Shown piece after piece: positions 1 through 9,845 of a stretch of DNA of 33,717 bases (within the stretch, counting starts at the first letter, position 1; the number at the start of each line of letters is the position of its first letter). A program made the position numbers and the translations under genes. This DNA comes from Thermohalobaculum sp964467005 (GTDB lineage Bacteria > Pseudomonadota > Alphaproteobacteria > Rhodobacterales > Rhodobacteraceae): assembly GCA_964467005.1 (NCBI GenBank), contig CAYXPI010000012.1, forward strand, positions 1 through 33,717, in the 5' to 3' direction. Under the pieces are notes generated by a model. That model was not told where the DNA came from. It did no database searches and worked only from the letters and a program-made list of their open reading frames with translations.

Positions 1-1
1 G

Positions 2-514
2 GAGTCGATCGACGCCGCGGCCTCCTATGTGCGGGCCCGGGCGACCGATTTCGGCGTGAAGCCGCCCCGCTTCGAGAAGATGGACATTCATGTGCACGTG
101 CCGGAGGGTGCGACGCCGAAGGATGGCCCCTCCGCCGGCATCGCCATGGTCACCTCCATCGTCTCGGTGCTGACGCAGATCCCGATCCGCAAGGATGTGG
201 CGATGACCGGGGAGGTGACGCTCCGCGGCAATGTGCTGCCCATCGGCGGACTCAAGGAGAAGCTGCTGGCGGCGCTCCGCGGCGGGATCAAGACCGTGCT
301 CATCCCAAAGGACAACGTGAAGGATCTCCGCGAGATCCCGGATGTGGTCACCGAGGGGCTCGAGATCCTGCCCGTGGAGACGGTGCAGGAGGTGCTGTCC
401 GCCGCCCTTGTGCGCCAGCCCGAGCCCATCGATTGGGATTGGGATGCGGAGCTTGCCGACGCCCCCGCCGCGGCCGAGGAGGATGGCGGGCCCGCGGCCT
501 CCCTCGCGCACTGA
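2..514 (+). CDS. lon: Lon protease, C-terminal proteolytic domain (5' end outside window)
   Basis: This is the last 170 codons of the ATP-dependent serine protease Lon, which degrades misfolded and regulatory cytoplasmic proteins. The reading frame is open from the left edge, so the AAA+ part lies outside the window. The catalytic serine is visible in DGPSAG and the catalytic lysine in GGLKEKLLAA, the Ser-Lys dyad of peptidase family S16. The segment DIHVHVPEGATPKDGPSAG is typical of bacterial Lon. The family normally ends soon after the LPVETVQEVL helix. Here an acidic, Trp/Asp/Ala-rich tail of about 35 residues follows, which is common in alphaproteobacterial Lon. A hairpin terminator sits 13 bases after the stop. 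Identification is very secure; only the extent to the left is unknown. Confidence 0.97.
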   Translation, partial: ESIDAAASYVRARATDFGVKPPRFEKMDIHVHVPEGATPKDGPSAGIAMVTSIVSVLTQIPIRKDVAMTGEVTLRGNVLPIGGLKEKLLAALRGGIKTVLIPKDNVKDLREIPDVVTEGLEILPVETVQEVLSAALVRQPEPIDWDWDAELADAPAAAEEDGGPAASLAH

Positions 515-526
515 CATGGCTCTCGA

Positions 527-549
527 GCGCCCGGCATCGCGCCGGGCGC
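527..549 (+). terminator. Hairpin terminator after lon
   Basis: A perfect 9-bp GC stem (527-535 with 541-549) encloses a 5-base loop, 13 bases after the lon stop. No clear T-run follows, so its efficiency as an intrinsic terminator is uncertain. GC-rich alphaproteobacterial terminators often lack a strong T-run. Confidence 0.6.
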
Positions 550-588
550 CTTGACGCCTCGACGCCCGCTTGCCATCACGCAAGCGCC

Positions 589-664
589 GGGCGGTTAGCT
601 CAGCTGGTAGAGCGCCTCGTTTACACCGAGGATGTCGGGAGTTCGAGCCTCTCACCGCCCACCA
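589..664 (+). tRNA. tRNA-Val (anticodon UAC)
   Basis: A 76-base cloverleaf can be folded by hand. The acceptor stem pairs GGGCGGT (589-595) with ACCGCCC (654-660). The D stem is GCTC/GAGC. The anticodon stem CCTCG/CGAGG encloses the loop TTTACAC, giving anticodon UAC. The T arm contains TTCGAGC. The discriminator base is A and CCA is encoded at 662-664. It reads the valine codon GUA and wobble partners. It lies between lon and an exported SH3 protein with no overlapping gene. Confidence 0.97.
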
Positions 665-739
665 CCCTGGCGAAACCACGCCTGCCCCGGCCATCGCACG
701 CGGCATCCGACCGAGCGGCCGGGTCGACCCCCGGCGCCG

Positions 740-767
740 TTGAAGAAACATGGAAATTCGCTAAACT
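740..767 (+). promoter_or_regulatory. Putative sigma-70 promoter for the TPR-like/SH3 gene
   Basis: A -35-like TTGAAG (740-745) and a -10-like TAAACT (762-767) are separated by 16 bases, in a locally A+T-richer patch. Transcription would begin near 774, leaving a leader of about 50 bases before the ATG at 827. This is consensus matching by eye only. Confidence 0.5.
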
Positions 768-826
768 TCGTTCGCCGGGCGGTTGGCCACCGCCGCCCGA
801 GCGCGTTCCGAGCAAAGGACAGATCC

Positions 827-1852
827 ATGCCAGCCCGCGTCCCCCCGCGCCGACGTTTGGCGCTCACCACCGCGCTCGCGCTCCTCGCCTTCGCCGGGGC
901 CGAGACCGCCGAGGCGCAGGGTCTCCTCGGGAGGATCGATCGGGGGCCGACGGCCGCGGAGCCTGAGGCCGCCGAGCCCGCGCCACCGGCGGATCCCTAT
1001 GGCGACCAGGACGACACGCTGTACGAGACCATCCGGGGCTCGAGCGACCGGGAGAGCTACCGGCGCTTCGTCACCCTCTTTCCCGAAAGCCCGTTCGTGG
1101 CCGAGGCCGAGGCGGCGCTCGCGCGGCTGGACGCGGAGGCGAACGAGCGCGCCGGGCTTCTCTGCGACGGGCGCTGGCCGGCGCTCGAGGAAAGCTGCGA
1201 TCCGGGCGAGCTCGAGGGCTTCGTCGCGGCCTGCCCGGAGAGCCCCTTCGTGCGGCGCGCCAAGCTGCGGCTGAAGGGCATCCGCATCGGCATGCATTGC
1301 AAGGGCGTGACGGTCGCGGACGCTCCGGCTCCGGCTGCGGAAGTGGAAGAGGCGACGACGGCGCCCCCGGCCGCCGCATCCGCGCTCGAGGCGGAGACGC
1401 CCGCTGCGCCCGTCGCCGAGGCGCCCGAGGCCACGGATCTCGGCATTGCGGTCACGCCCGCGAGCGGCACGGTCTACGCTCGGAGCGCGAGCAATGTGCG
1501 GGTGGGCCCGGGCACGGAGTTTGAGCGCCGCGGGACGATCCCGGCCGGCACGCGCATCACCCTGACGGGCGAGGCCGCCAACGGCTGGAAGCGCTTCGAA
1601 TATCAGGGCGCGCCGGCCTTCATCGCCGGCCAGCTCGTGCAGACCGCGCCGGTCGCCTCCCAGGCGGCGCGGCGCCCGGCCTCTGCGACATCTGCCGGAC
1701 CGGACGGCGGCGACCCCTCGCCCTATCAGTATCGCCGCCCTGCCCAGGCAGACGCGCCGCCGCCGGAGCGGTCCTCCGGCTCCGGCTTCAGCTTCCGCAA
1801 TTTCCTAGAAGGCAGCAGCGACTTCCAGCCCTTCGGCGTAGAGCGGGACTGA
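827..1852 (+). CDS. Exported TPR-like repeat / bacterial SH3 domain protein
   Basis: A 341-residue protein. The ATG at 827 is chosen because AAAGGA lies just upstream and the protein then opens with an Arg-rich n-region and a hydrophobic core ending AEAQ, a Sec signal peptide (about 1-31). Residues 75-101 and 128-149 are two copies of a short helix-turn-helix unit built around (F/C)PESPFV, like those found beside caspase domains. Four cysteines (113, 124, 136, 158) suggest disulfides. An Ala/Pro/Glu-rich linker leads to a bacterial SH3 domain at about 213-275 (NVRVGPGTEF, WKRFEYQG). The extreme C-terminus reads DFQPFG, a motif also present at the end of the convergent SH3 gene. Its exact role is unknown. 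It probably acts in the periplasm, perhaps with the facing caspase/ABC operon, whose last gene ends only 21 bases away. Confidence 0.85.
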   Translation: MPARVPPRRRLALTTALALLAFAGAETAEAQGLLGRIDRGPTAAEPEAAEPAPPADPYGDQDDTLYETIRGSSDRESYRRFVTLFPESPFVAEAEAALARLDAEANERAGLLCDGRWPALEESCDPGELEGFVAACPESPFVRRAKLRLKGIRIGMHCKGVTVADAPAPAAEVEEATTAPPAAASALEAETPAAPVAEAPEATDLGIAVTPASGTVYARSASNVRVGPGTEFERRGTIPAGTRITLTGEAANGWKRFEYQGAPAFIAGQLVQTAPVASQAARRPASATSAGPDGGDPSPYQYRRPAQADAPPPERSSGSGFSFRNFLEGSSDFQPFGVERD

Positions 1853-1873
1853 CTGTCGGACAACGGGGCGGGC

Positions 1874-2848
<975 letters not shown>

Positions 2849-2888
2849 CACCCTCTCCCCCTTCAGCACTGACATCGGCCCGCCGCGC

Positions 2889-4541
2889 TCACCGGCAGTG
2901 GGCCCCGCTCATCAACCGAAACACCTGGCCGGGCAGGGCCGCGAACTCGTGCACGCAGCGGGTCGTCCCGCTGGTCAGCGGATCGCCCTCCAACACGCTG
3001 CTCGACATGTAATTGGGGTACTGCCGGCAGACCTCCCCGGTGAGCTCGCGATACGCGGCGGGGATGTAGTCGCTTGCCGAGAGGCGGAGCCCGGCGGAGA
3101 GCGCGGCCGGGTTGGCCACGCAAAGCGTCTGCCCGGTCTCCGCGCTCTTCCAGGCCGCGTAGCGCTTGGCGAGCCAGAGCGGCACGTCCTCCGCCGCGCC
3201 GTCGAAGCCGCGGCGAAGCGCTTCGGCCGCCGTCAGCACCGAGGGGGTTCGGGGGGCGGCCTCGTTGACATACGCCATGAGCGCGTCGAACGGAACGGGC
3301 TCGGACTGGATGCACCGTCCGTCGTCGAGGCAGGCGAAGCCCTCGAGCGCCGCCGCGGCGGGCGCCGAACTCGGTATTGGCTCGGGTATTGGCCCAGATG
3401 CAGGCCCCGGCTCGGGCCGCGTCGTCGGCTCGGCGGGATCGGGTTCGGGGGTGACCGGGGCAAATCCGCCGTCAGTGCCGATCTCGGGGTTGAAGAGCGT
3501 TTGGAAGAGCCCGCCCTCCTGCGAGGTCTCAGGCTCGGTGGCGGGCTCTTCGGCCGCCGGCTCCGGCTCCGGCGCCGGCAGCATCGCGACCTCCTCCGGC
3601 TCCGGCGACTCCCGCAGCGCGCGCGCGAGCTTGCGGCTTGCGAGCGACGCGTAGCGCCCGTCCGGATAGCGGCTGAGATAGTCGGCGAAGTCCCGCGGAT
3701 CCGAGCTGTCGGCGATTGCGAGCCAGAAGGCGACCTCGGCCATGCCCGCCGCGTCTCCGGACGTGGAGGCGACGGCCGGCTCGGGCTCCGGCGCCGTGAA
3801 GAAGAAATCCTCCGAGGTGAGCGAGCCGTAATAGGCCGGCTCCTGACGCCCGTTGGTCTCGATCATCACGTCGTCGCGCACCCGGCGGAAGAGCTTGCCG
3901 ATCTCGAGACCAGGCTCCACCAGGGCGGCCTTGAGTGCGGCGGCGTAGGGAGAGTTGCGGCCGTCTCCATCCTCGGCCACGGTCCCGGGCTTGGCCGAGA
4001 AGGCGACGAGCCGGTTCTTGCCGCGCGGCTCCACCTGGTTGAGGCCGCGGGAGATCGACCGGGTGCCGGTGTCCATCCGGTCGATGAACGGGTTGTTCCG
4101 GCAGGCGTCGACGATGACAAGGCTGAGGGTGCGCGCGGGCTCTGTGGCGCGCTGCATGAGCTCGAGCTGCATCGCCTGGAAGTCCACGTCGAGCGGGTCG
4201 GCCAGCGCCGCGTCGACCGGCAGGAGGTAGTTTCGGCGGTCGACCTCGATCCCGTGGCCCGCGAAATAGATCACCGCGACATCAGCCCGGGCGGCCTTGG
4301 CCCCGAAGGCGGACAGGGCCCGGCGCATCGAGTCGAAATCCAAATCCATCTTGAGGTCGACCTCGAAGCCCGTGGTCTCGAGGGCCGCGGCGATGTCGGT
4401 CGCGTCGTTGGCCGGATTGTCGAGCCGCGGCACCTGGGTGTAGGCCGAATTGCCGATGACGAGCGCCACCCGCTCCGCCGCGCGCGCGACCGGCGTGAGG
4501 AGAAGGAGGATGAGCGCGGTGCACAAGACCCTGGTCAACAC
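2889..4541 (-). CDS. Exported caspase-fold (peptidase C14) protein
   Basis: A 550-residue protein beginning with a signal peptide (MLTRVLCTALILLLL..., cleavage near ARA-A at about 21). Residues 23-245 are a caspase/metacaspase p20-like domain: RVALVIGNSAY, PANDATDIAAAL, catalytic His96 in YFAGHGIE and catalytic Cys147 in VIVDACRNNPF. Both dyad residues are intact, so proteolysis is expected. The acidic specificity-pocket residues of metacaspases cannot be judged by eye. Around 270-306 is a short helical unit (DFADYLSRYPDGRYASLAS) like those in the gene at 827. A Pro/Glu-rich linker (about 310-395) leads to a C-terminal domain with six cysteines, consistent with three disulfides outside the cytoplasm. 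I do not recognise that domain. The start is GTG at 4541 with GAGAGGA upstream. The permease gene ends 77 bases before it. Confidence 0.92.
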   Translation of the reverse strand: MLTRVLCTALILLLLTPVARAAERVALVIGNSAYTQVPRLDNPANDATDIAAALETTGFEVDLKMDLDFDSMRRALSAFGAKAARADVAVIYFAGHGIEVDRRNYLLPVDAALADPLDVDFQAMQLELMQRATEPARTLSLVIVDACRNNPFIDRMDTGTRSISRGLNQVEPRGKNRLVAFSAKPGTVAEDGDGRNSPYAAALKAALVEPGLEIGKLFRRVRDDVMIETNGRQEPAYYGSLTSEDFFFTAPEPEPAVASTSGDAAGMAEVAFWLAIADSSDPRDFADYLSRYPDGRYASLASRKLARALRESPEPEEVAMLPAPEPEPAAEEPATEPETSQEGGLFQTLFNPEIGTDGGFAPVTPEPDPAEPTTRPEPGPASGPIPEPIPSSAPAAAALEGFACLDDGRCIQSEPVPFDALMAYVNEAAPRTPSVLTAAEALRRGFDGAAEDVPLWLAKRYAAWKSAETGQTLCVANPAALSAGLRLSASDYIPAAYRELTGEVCRQYPNYMSSSVLEGDPLTSGTTRCVHEFAALPGQVFRLMSGAHCR

Positions 4542-4618
4542 GGGCGGTGGTCCTCTCTTGCGGCCCCAAAACTATACGCGATGCGGCCTTCGATGCCTAG
4601 CGGCAGCCCCGAGACGAG

Positions 4619-6487
4619 CTAGCGCAGGAGCGTCTCCACCGGGAGCCGGCGCGAGATGCCGAAGAGCCGCGCTTGCACCAGCAATAGAACGGCCGAGGCG
4701 GATATCGCGAGCCCGCCAACCAGCGCCACCGAACCCGGGCCGAGCGGAAGCGGATTGAGGGCCACGCCATCCGAGATCACGGGATAACGCGCGGCGAGGT
4801 CGCCGGCCTGGATCTCGAGGAGCGCGTGGACGCCGGCGAAGACCGCGACGGCGAGGGCCAGGGCGAGCGTCGCCGCGAAGACCCCCTGTGCGACGACCAT
4901 GAGGCGGATTTGCCCCCAGGTGGCGCCGTTGCAGAGGAGCATGGCGTAGCGCAGGCGCCGGTGGCCGAGGATCGTGCCGATCTGCACCCAGAGAATCACG
5001 AGGAGAAGACCGAAGAGACCGAGGCCGATGGGCCCGCGGAGCTGCTCGATGAGGTCGGTGAGGAAGTTGTAGCGGGTGAGCGCGTCCTCGTAGACCTCGT
5101 CGATGCGGAGCCGCGGGTCCGGCTCGGCCTCGGCAGCATCCACCTCGGGGTCGAGGCAGAGGGGCCGGCGCGCCTCGGGCGGCGGCAGCCCGTCGACGGG
5201 GCGGCAGAGGACGAAATCGAGGAGCCGGCCGATCTCGAGCCGTGACGCCGCGTAGAGGAAGGCCTCCTCGAACCCCGTGTCCCGTTCGGCGAGGGGCAGC
5301 GCAACGAGGCACTGCCCGCCCTCGTCCTGGGTCTCCCCCCGGGCGCGACGATCCGGCGGCACGGCGTCGCAGGGCAAGAGAAGGCGCCCCGCCTCGATCC
5401 GCACGGGACGGGTGCTGTCGACCACCACGCCGGGATCGGCCGCCGAGACCGGGAGCCCCGCCTCGGCCGCCATGGCGAGCACGCGCCCCTCCGGCAGGCC
5501 GGGATCGCAGCGGCGTCCCGGGGCGAAGGCCGCGCGCTCGTCCTCGGTGCCGAAAGTGACCTGCATGCGCGTGGGCCGGGCCCGAAGGGTGCCGCCGAGC
5601 GCCTCCGCCAGCTCCGCAAACCCGGCCCGAAGCGCGCGCCGATCGGTCCCGAAGGCCAGCGCCTCGGATCTGAGCGTGAGGATCCGCCGCCCGAGCCCCG
5701 GCCCACCCTCCGGGAAGAGGCAGAGCGTGGCGGGGTTTCGCGCCGCCTCGTCGATCAGGTGCCAGAGATCGAGGGGGGCGACATAGGCGATCTGTTCGGC
5801 CCCGATGGTGATGTGGGGCGCCCAGGTGACCTCGAAGGGCGCGAGCTCGCCCTTGTGCACCCGCATCTCGAGCCAGAGGCGGGGGAGCTCGGTGATCCGC
5901 GCGGGGTCGTCGGGGATGGCGGCGAGCTCGGCCTCCGGCACCCGGCCGTCGAGGGCGGCGCGGTAGGCGGAAAGGTCGAAATACCGGGCGAAGGTGGTGG
6001 CGTTGAGCACGATGGGCCAGGGGCCCTCCGCCGCCGGGGCCGGACCGGGCCAGAGCGGGCCCCCGGTGTCGACGGCGAGGCCCGCGAAGCGCGGCAGGCC
6101 GCGGGTGTCCATCGCCCGGCCGCCCCGCCAGATGCCCGAGGAGGGAAGCCGCAGCTTTGCCGCCGTGCGGAACCGGCGATAGGGCTCCATCCCAAAGCCC
6201 GCCTCGCGCACGCTGGCCACCAGATCGGCGTCGATGTTGCCCGCATAGGTGCCGCGGAGCGAGTTCGGCAGCACCCATACGGGCACGCCGTGCCCCTCCT
6301 CATAGCCGAGGAAGGCGTTGACCGACTGTTCGAGGATGCCCTCCCGCGCGGCCAGGATCACGAGGCCGTGGAGCTGAAGGCCCGCCAGGAGGAGCGTGAA
6401 CCACATGAGGTCGCGCCCCCCCGGCGCGAAGCGGAGGCGAAAGGCCCGAGCGAACTCGATCCAGGCGAGGCGGAGGGTGCCGATCAC
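4619..6487 (-). CDS. FtsX/MacB-like ABC transporter permease with large periplasmic domain
   Basis: A 622-residue membrane protein. The GTG start overlaps the stop of the ABC ATPase gene by four bases (GTGA), so the two are translationally coupled. One membrane helix lies near the N-terminus (about 28-48) and three near the C-terminus (about 487-507, 530-556, 585-605). This is the topology of the MacB/FtsX/LolC (type VII, mechanotransmission) family. The cytoplasmic loop after the second helix (GHRRLRYAMLLCNGATWGQIR) resembles the FtsX-family coupling region (LLxxxGAxxxQI). The ectodomain is about 440 residues, roughly twice what is usual for MacB, and I do not recognise a fold in it. Such transporters move or pull substrates on the periplasmic side rather than through the membrane. 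Regulation of the neighbouring exported caspase or vWA proteins is an inference. Confidence 0.85.
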   Translation of the reverse strand: MIGTLRLAWIEFARAFRLRFAPGGRDLMWFTLLLAGLQLHGLVILAAREGILEQSVNAFLGYEEGHGVPVWVLPNSLRGTYAGNIDADLVASVREAGFGMEPYRRFRTAAKLRLPSSGIWRGGRAMDTRGLPRFAGLAVDTGGPLWPGPAPAAEGPWPIVLNATTFARYFDLSAYRAALDGRVPEAELAAIPDDPARITELPRLWLEMRVHKGELAPFEVTWAPHITIGAEQIAYVAPLDLWHLIDEAARNPATLCLFPEGGPGLGRRILTLRSEALAFGTDRRALRAGFAELAEALGGTLRARPTRMQVTFGTEDERAAFAPGRRCDPGLPEGRVLAMAAEAGLPVSAADPGVVVDSTRPVRIEAGRLLLPCDAVPPDRRARGETQDEGGQCLVALPLAERDTGFEEAFLYAASRLEIGRLLDFVLCRPVDGLPPPEARRPLCLDPEVDAAEAEPDPRLRIDEVYEDALTRYNFLTDLIEQLRGPIGLGLFGLLLVILWVQIGTILGHRRLRYAMLLCNGATWGQIRLMVVAQGVFAATLALALAVAVFAGVHALLEIQAGDLAARYPVISDGVALNPLPLGPGSVALVGGLAISASAVLLLVQARLFGISRRLPVETLLR

Positions 6488-7269
6488 GCGGTCGCCTCCT
6501 CAGGGGTCCAGGCGCCGGCCTCGAGCCGCTGCCAGGCGCAGCCCTGATCGGCCACCTCCACCCGCCGGTCTGACCCGTTGTCGACCGGGTCGTTCTCGTG
6601 GTGGGTGACCCAGACGAGGAGCCGCTGTTCGGGCTCGTGGTCGAGCCACCGGTGGAGGACGCCCATCACCTCGGAGCGTGTCACATGGTCGAGGCTGCCC
6701 GTGGGCTCGTCCGCAAAGAGGACGTAAGGGTCGTGGATGAGCGCCTGCATGAGCGCGATCCGCTGCTTCTCGCCGCCGGAGACCTGGGTGTCGAACCGGC
6801 CGAGGAGCCGGCGGGCATAGGCCCGATCGGTGCCGAAGACGGAGGCCAGGAGCGCCTCGGCGCGGGAGAGGGCCGCGCGCCGGGGGGTGCCGGTGAGGGT
6901 GAGCCGATAGGCAAGGTTCTCACCGATGGTGAGGTGGGGCTGGAGCGTCGCGGTTTGGAACGCGTAGCCGAAATAGCGCTGGCGGAGGCGCACGAGATTG
7001 GCCGGCCGCGGGCCCTCCACGCCCCAGGCAAACTCCGCGCCGTCCGGGAACCGCCAGGCGATGCGCCCCGATGCGCCCGAGGGCCAGACGACCCCGGCGA
7101 GAAGGTTCATGAGCGTCGACTTGCCGGCCCCCGACGGCCCCATGATCGGCACCCGGTTAGGCAGGCCCGCGCCCGCGCGGATGGCGAAGCGCGGCACCGA
7201 GAGGCGGAAGCGGGCCTCCGTCCCGACCCCCCGATCGAGCTCGATCTCCGTCAGCTCCACCCCCCACAT
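6484..7269 (-). CDS. ABC transporter ATP-binding protein (MacB/LolD-like)
   Basis: A 261-residue ABC ATPase, cytoplasmic partner of the permease that follows it with a 4-base overlap. Walker A is GPSGAGKS (44-51), the Q-loop glutamine is at about 105 in GYAFQTATLQ, the signature is VSGGEKQR (163-170), Walker B is VLFADEP (183-189, catalytic Glu188), and the H-loop His is about 223 in WVTHH. All catalytic elements are present. The order and the SGGEKQR/ADEPTGSLD wording fit the LolD/MacB/FtsE branch. The start is uncertain. The ATG at 7269, 11 bases after the stop of the upstream vWA gene, has no obvious ribosome binding site, and a GTG at 7260 is an alternative. The open frame extends further up to 7416 but overlaps the vWA gene. 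Confidence 0.9.
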   Translation of the reverse strand: MWGVELTEIELDRGVGTEARFRLSVPRFAIRAGAGLPNRVPIMGPSGAGKSTLMNLLAGVVWPSGASGRIAWRFPDGAEFAWGVEGPRPANLVRLRQRYFGYAFQTATLQPHLTIGENLAYRLTLTGTPRRAALSRAEALLASVFGTDRAYARRLLGRFDTQVSGGEKQRIALMQALIHDPYVLFADEPTGSLDHVTRSEVMGVLHRWLDHEPEQRLLVWVTHHENDPVDNGSDRRVEVADQGCAWQRLEAGAWTPEEATA

Positions 7270-7280
7270 CGGTCTGAGGG

Positions 7281-9800
7281 TCAGGGCAAGAAGCTGCTCG
7301 GCACCCAGAAGATCGTCCGATCCCCGAGCACGTGCTTGAAGTCCATGCCGGGCTTCGAGAACTGGCGGTATCCGCGGAGCTTCACGAGCGGCGTGGGGTG
7401 CCGCGGGTTGGGGCACACATCCTGCTGCGCAAGCTCAAACTCCGGGATGTCTCCGGCGAAGACACTGTCGAAGATCTCCCGATGCCGCTCGAGCCAGTTG
7501 CCGAGGAGGTTGAGCTCGCAGACCGAGATGGTGCCGATCTCCGTCATCACCTGCTCGTCGCTCTCCCGCACGGTCATGAGGTCGGCGAGGGAGTATTGCA
7601 GGAGCGGGGTGAGCTGGCCGACCGGCAGGCCGTGGCGCCGCTCGAGGAAGGCGGCGATTGGCTGGCCCACATCCTCGGGCGAGAGCTCCCCGATGCCGCC
7701 CTGCACGGCGCGGGTCATCTGCTGGATGATGAGGCTCGAGAGCTTGTCCGGCCCGGTGTTCGACGTGTTGCGGAAAACCTCGAGCATCGAGCGCCATTGG
7801 GCGAACTCGTCGTAGGACATCCAGACATCGGTCACCACGTCCTGATCGTCGAGGATGTAGCCCTCGGCGATGGTGTTGTAGACCCGCTCTCGGCAGGCGG
7901 GGCCGAGCTCGTCGCAGAGCCGCCGCTCGATCTGGGTGAGGCGGAGGCCCGGCAGGTTCTCGTACTGCTCCTCGTCCTGGAGCTGTGTGATGATGTTGAC
8001 GAGCGCCTCGCCGCCCTTGAGCTCGGCGATGATCTCGTTGATCGGCTTCTGGTCGCCGAAACCCGAGACCACGGAGAGCACGCGATCCACCAACAGCGCC
8101 TGGGCCTGCGGAATGCTCTGGCCCGAGAGCGAGATCACGTGGTCCGACAGCGCCGGCGCCGCGCCGTCGGTCCCGCGGGCGAGATGGGCGAGCACCTGGC
8201 CCGCGATCTCCTGCGCCTGGGGCATGAACTTGGCATAGGCCGAGCGATATTGCGGGCCCGACTGCGCCTCCGGAACCTGGAGGAAGAACGGGATGATCGG
8301 GTCGACCGTCTCGTCCATGCTGAGCGTGAGGAAGTCCACGACGTCCGCGGTGGTGATCCCGGTGCCGCCCTGGGCCACCTGGCTGTCGGCGCTGTAGCCC
8401 GTGTCTCCGATGACGAAGAGCAGCTTCACATGTTCGTCGCAGGTGCTCATGTCGTCGACCGCCTGGTAGAGGCCGAAGAACAGGTTCTCCTCGTGGTCCG
8501 GGTCGCGTCCGATGCGCTGGGCCGGGTTCACGCGCGTGGTGATGGAGCGCACCCCGTCGGTGAACTGCTGGTACTCGATGGCGAGCTCCTGCTCGGTGAG
8601 GTCGCATTGGGTGCCGAGCGGCAGCCCCTCGCCGATGCCGCCTGAGCCGTCGTAGAGGTCGCGATACACCCGGTAGCCGAAACGCACCTGGGTGCCGGAG
8701 AAGCGGGGGTCGGCCTGGAACGCGCCGGTGATCGCGCCGAGGATGCCGACGCCACCGGCGTTCCGCCCCACGATCGCGTCGATATGCGGCTCCATCGACT
8801 GGGTGCCGTCGATCAGGAAGAAGACATCGATCTTTCGGAGCTGCTGAAGCGAACGGAGCGCGCTCTCGAGCCCCTCGGCCTGCTCGAAGATGTCCGATCC
8901 CACGCCCTCGCCCACACCGGCGACCGGCAGGATCACGCTGTAGACGCCGGCCTCGCCCTCCAGCCGCTCGATCACGGGGATGCGGATCGGATAGCTGAAC
9001 CAGCGCTCGCCGCCCAACACCGGGAGCTCGCAGGTGCCGCCGAGGCGCGCGTCCTCCGGAGTCTCGTAGACGCAGACGAACCGCTCCTGGCCGATCCTGT
9101 CCGGGCTCGGCGCCGTCTCCGCGTCGTAGACGAGGTCCGGCCGCGGGCGGAGGCCGAAGCGCGTCTCCCAGAGGTAGCCGTCCTCGATGTCGACCCAGCC
9201 GATGATGGGTGCGGTGACCGAGGCCAGAAACTCGCTGAGAAGGAGGAGCCGCCGACGCTCGAAGTCGATCGCGTGCACGTAGTAGAGGCTGAAGCGGGAG
9301 AGCTCGCGGCAGCGGGCGGAGGTCGCGTTGCAGTCCTCGGTGTCGACCGATGGGCTCGCGCGCACGGGCTCCACCGTCTCGCCCTGGAAGGAGGAGCGGG
9401 TGCGGATGTAGAACTTCTGCTCGAGCCCCGTGGTGCGGGACACCACCGGCTCCGGCCGGCACAGGAGGTCGTTGCCATGCACCCAGCCCAGCGTCACCTG
9501 ATCGCTCGGGTCGGTCTTCACCTCGATGAACTCGCCCACCCGGCGGTGGATGCCGATGCGCTGACCGAAATCGAGGCTGCCGATGGTGACCGCGCTCTCC
9601 TGCGGGCCGCTGCGGATGGGCGCCCGGTCGCGGATCACCGGGAGCGGCGAGCGCCCGACAATGAAGCCCGCCTCGTCGATCTCGCCGGGTGCGCCCGGCT
9701 GGTTGAAATCGTAATCCGCGCAGGAGCCCAGGATCGCCCCCTGCGCGATCCCAGGCAGCGCCAGCGCGAGACCGACGACAAGACCTCTCAAACCCAACAC
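7281..9800 (-). CDS. Exported SH3 / von Willebrand factor A domain protein
   Basis: An 839-residue protein. The GTG start at 9800 has GGAG eight bases upstream and begins a clear signal peptide (LRGLVVGLALALPGIAQGA). Residues about 55-115 resemble a bacterial SH3 domain (RSGPQESAVTIGSLDFG ... GWVHGNDLLCR). A vWA domain starts at about 325 with KIDVFFLIDGTQSM. D331-G-T-Q-S335 is the metal-binding (MIDAS) DxSxS-type motif with Thr at the second position. A later segment (KLLFVIGDTGYSAD) fits the central strand carrying the MIDAS Asp. The remaining 300 residues are helical and not recognised. vWA domains usually bind protein partners through a divalent metal. Its place directly upstream of the ABC pair suggests a periplasmic partner or sensor for that transporter. 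Confidence 0.85.
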   Translation of the reverse strand: MLGLRGLVVGLALALPGIAQGAILGSCADYDFNQPGAPGEIDEAGFIVGRSPLPVIRDRAPIRSGPQESAVTIGSLDFGQRIGIHRRVGEFIEVKTDPSDQVTLGWVHGNDLLCRPEPVVSRTTGLEQKFYIRTRSSFQGETVEPVRASPSVDTEDCNATSARCRELSRFSLYYVHAIDFERRRLLLLSEFLASVTAPIIGWVDIEDGYLWETRFGLRPRPDLVYDAETAPSPDRIGQERFVCVYETPEDARLGGTCELPVLGGERWFSYPIRIPVIERLEGEAGVYSVILPVAGVGEGVGSDIFEQAEGLESALRSLQQLRKIDVFFLIDGTQSMEPHIDAIVGRNAGGVGILGAITGAFQADPRFSGTQVRFGYRVYRDLYDGSGGIGEGLPLGTQCDLTEQELAIEYQQFTDGVRSITTRVNPAQRIGRDPDHEENLFFGLYQAVDDMSTCDEHVKLLFVIGDTGYSADSQVAQGGTGITTADVVDFLTLSMDETVDPIIPFFLQVPEAQSGPQYRSAYAKFMPQAQEIAGQVLAHLARGTDGAAPALSDHVISLSGQSIPQAQALLVDRVLSVVSGFGDQKPINEIIAELKGGEALVNIITQLQDEEQYENLPGLRLTQIERRLCDELGPACRERVYNTIAEGYILDDQDVVTDVWMSYDEFAQWRSMLEVFRNTSNTGPDKLSSLIIQQMTRAVQGGIGELSPEDVGQPIAAFLERRHGLPVGQLTPLLQYSLADLMTVRESDEQVMTEIGTISVCELNLLGNWLERHREIFDSVFAGDIPEFELAQQDVCPNPRHPTPLVKLRGYRQFSKPGMDFKHVLGDRTIFWVPSSFLP

Positions 9801-9845
9801 GGCACGTTCTCCGTCTTTCGGCGCAGGCCCCGAGGCCGGACCGCG

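Noticed and set aside
2889..4541. Caspase as part of a known cytoplasmic defence system (for example gasdermin or CRISPR-linked caspases)
   Set aside because: It has a signal peptide and a six-cysteine C-terminal domain, and no gasdermin, TIR, NACHT or CRISPR partner is nearby.
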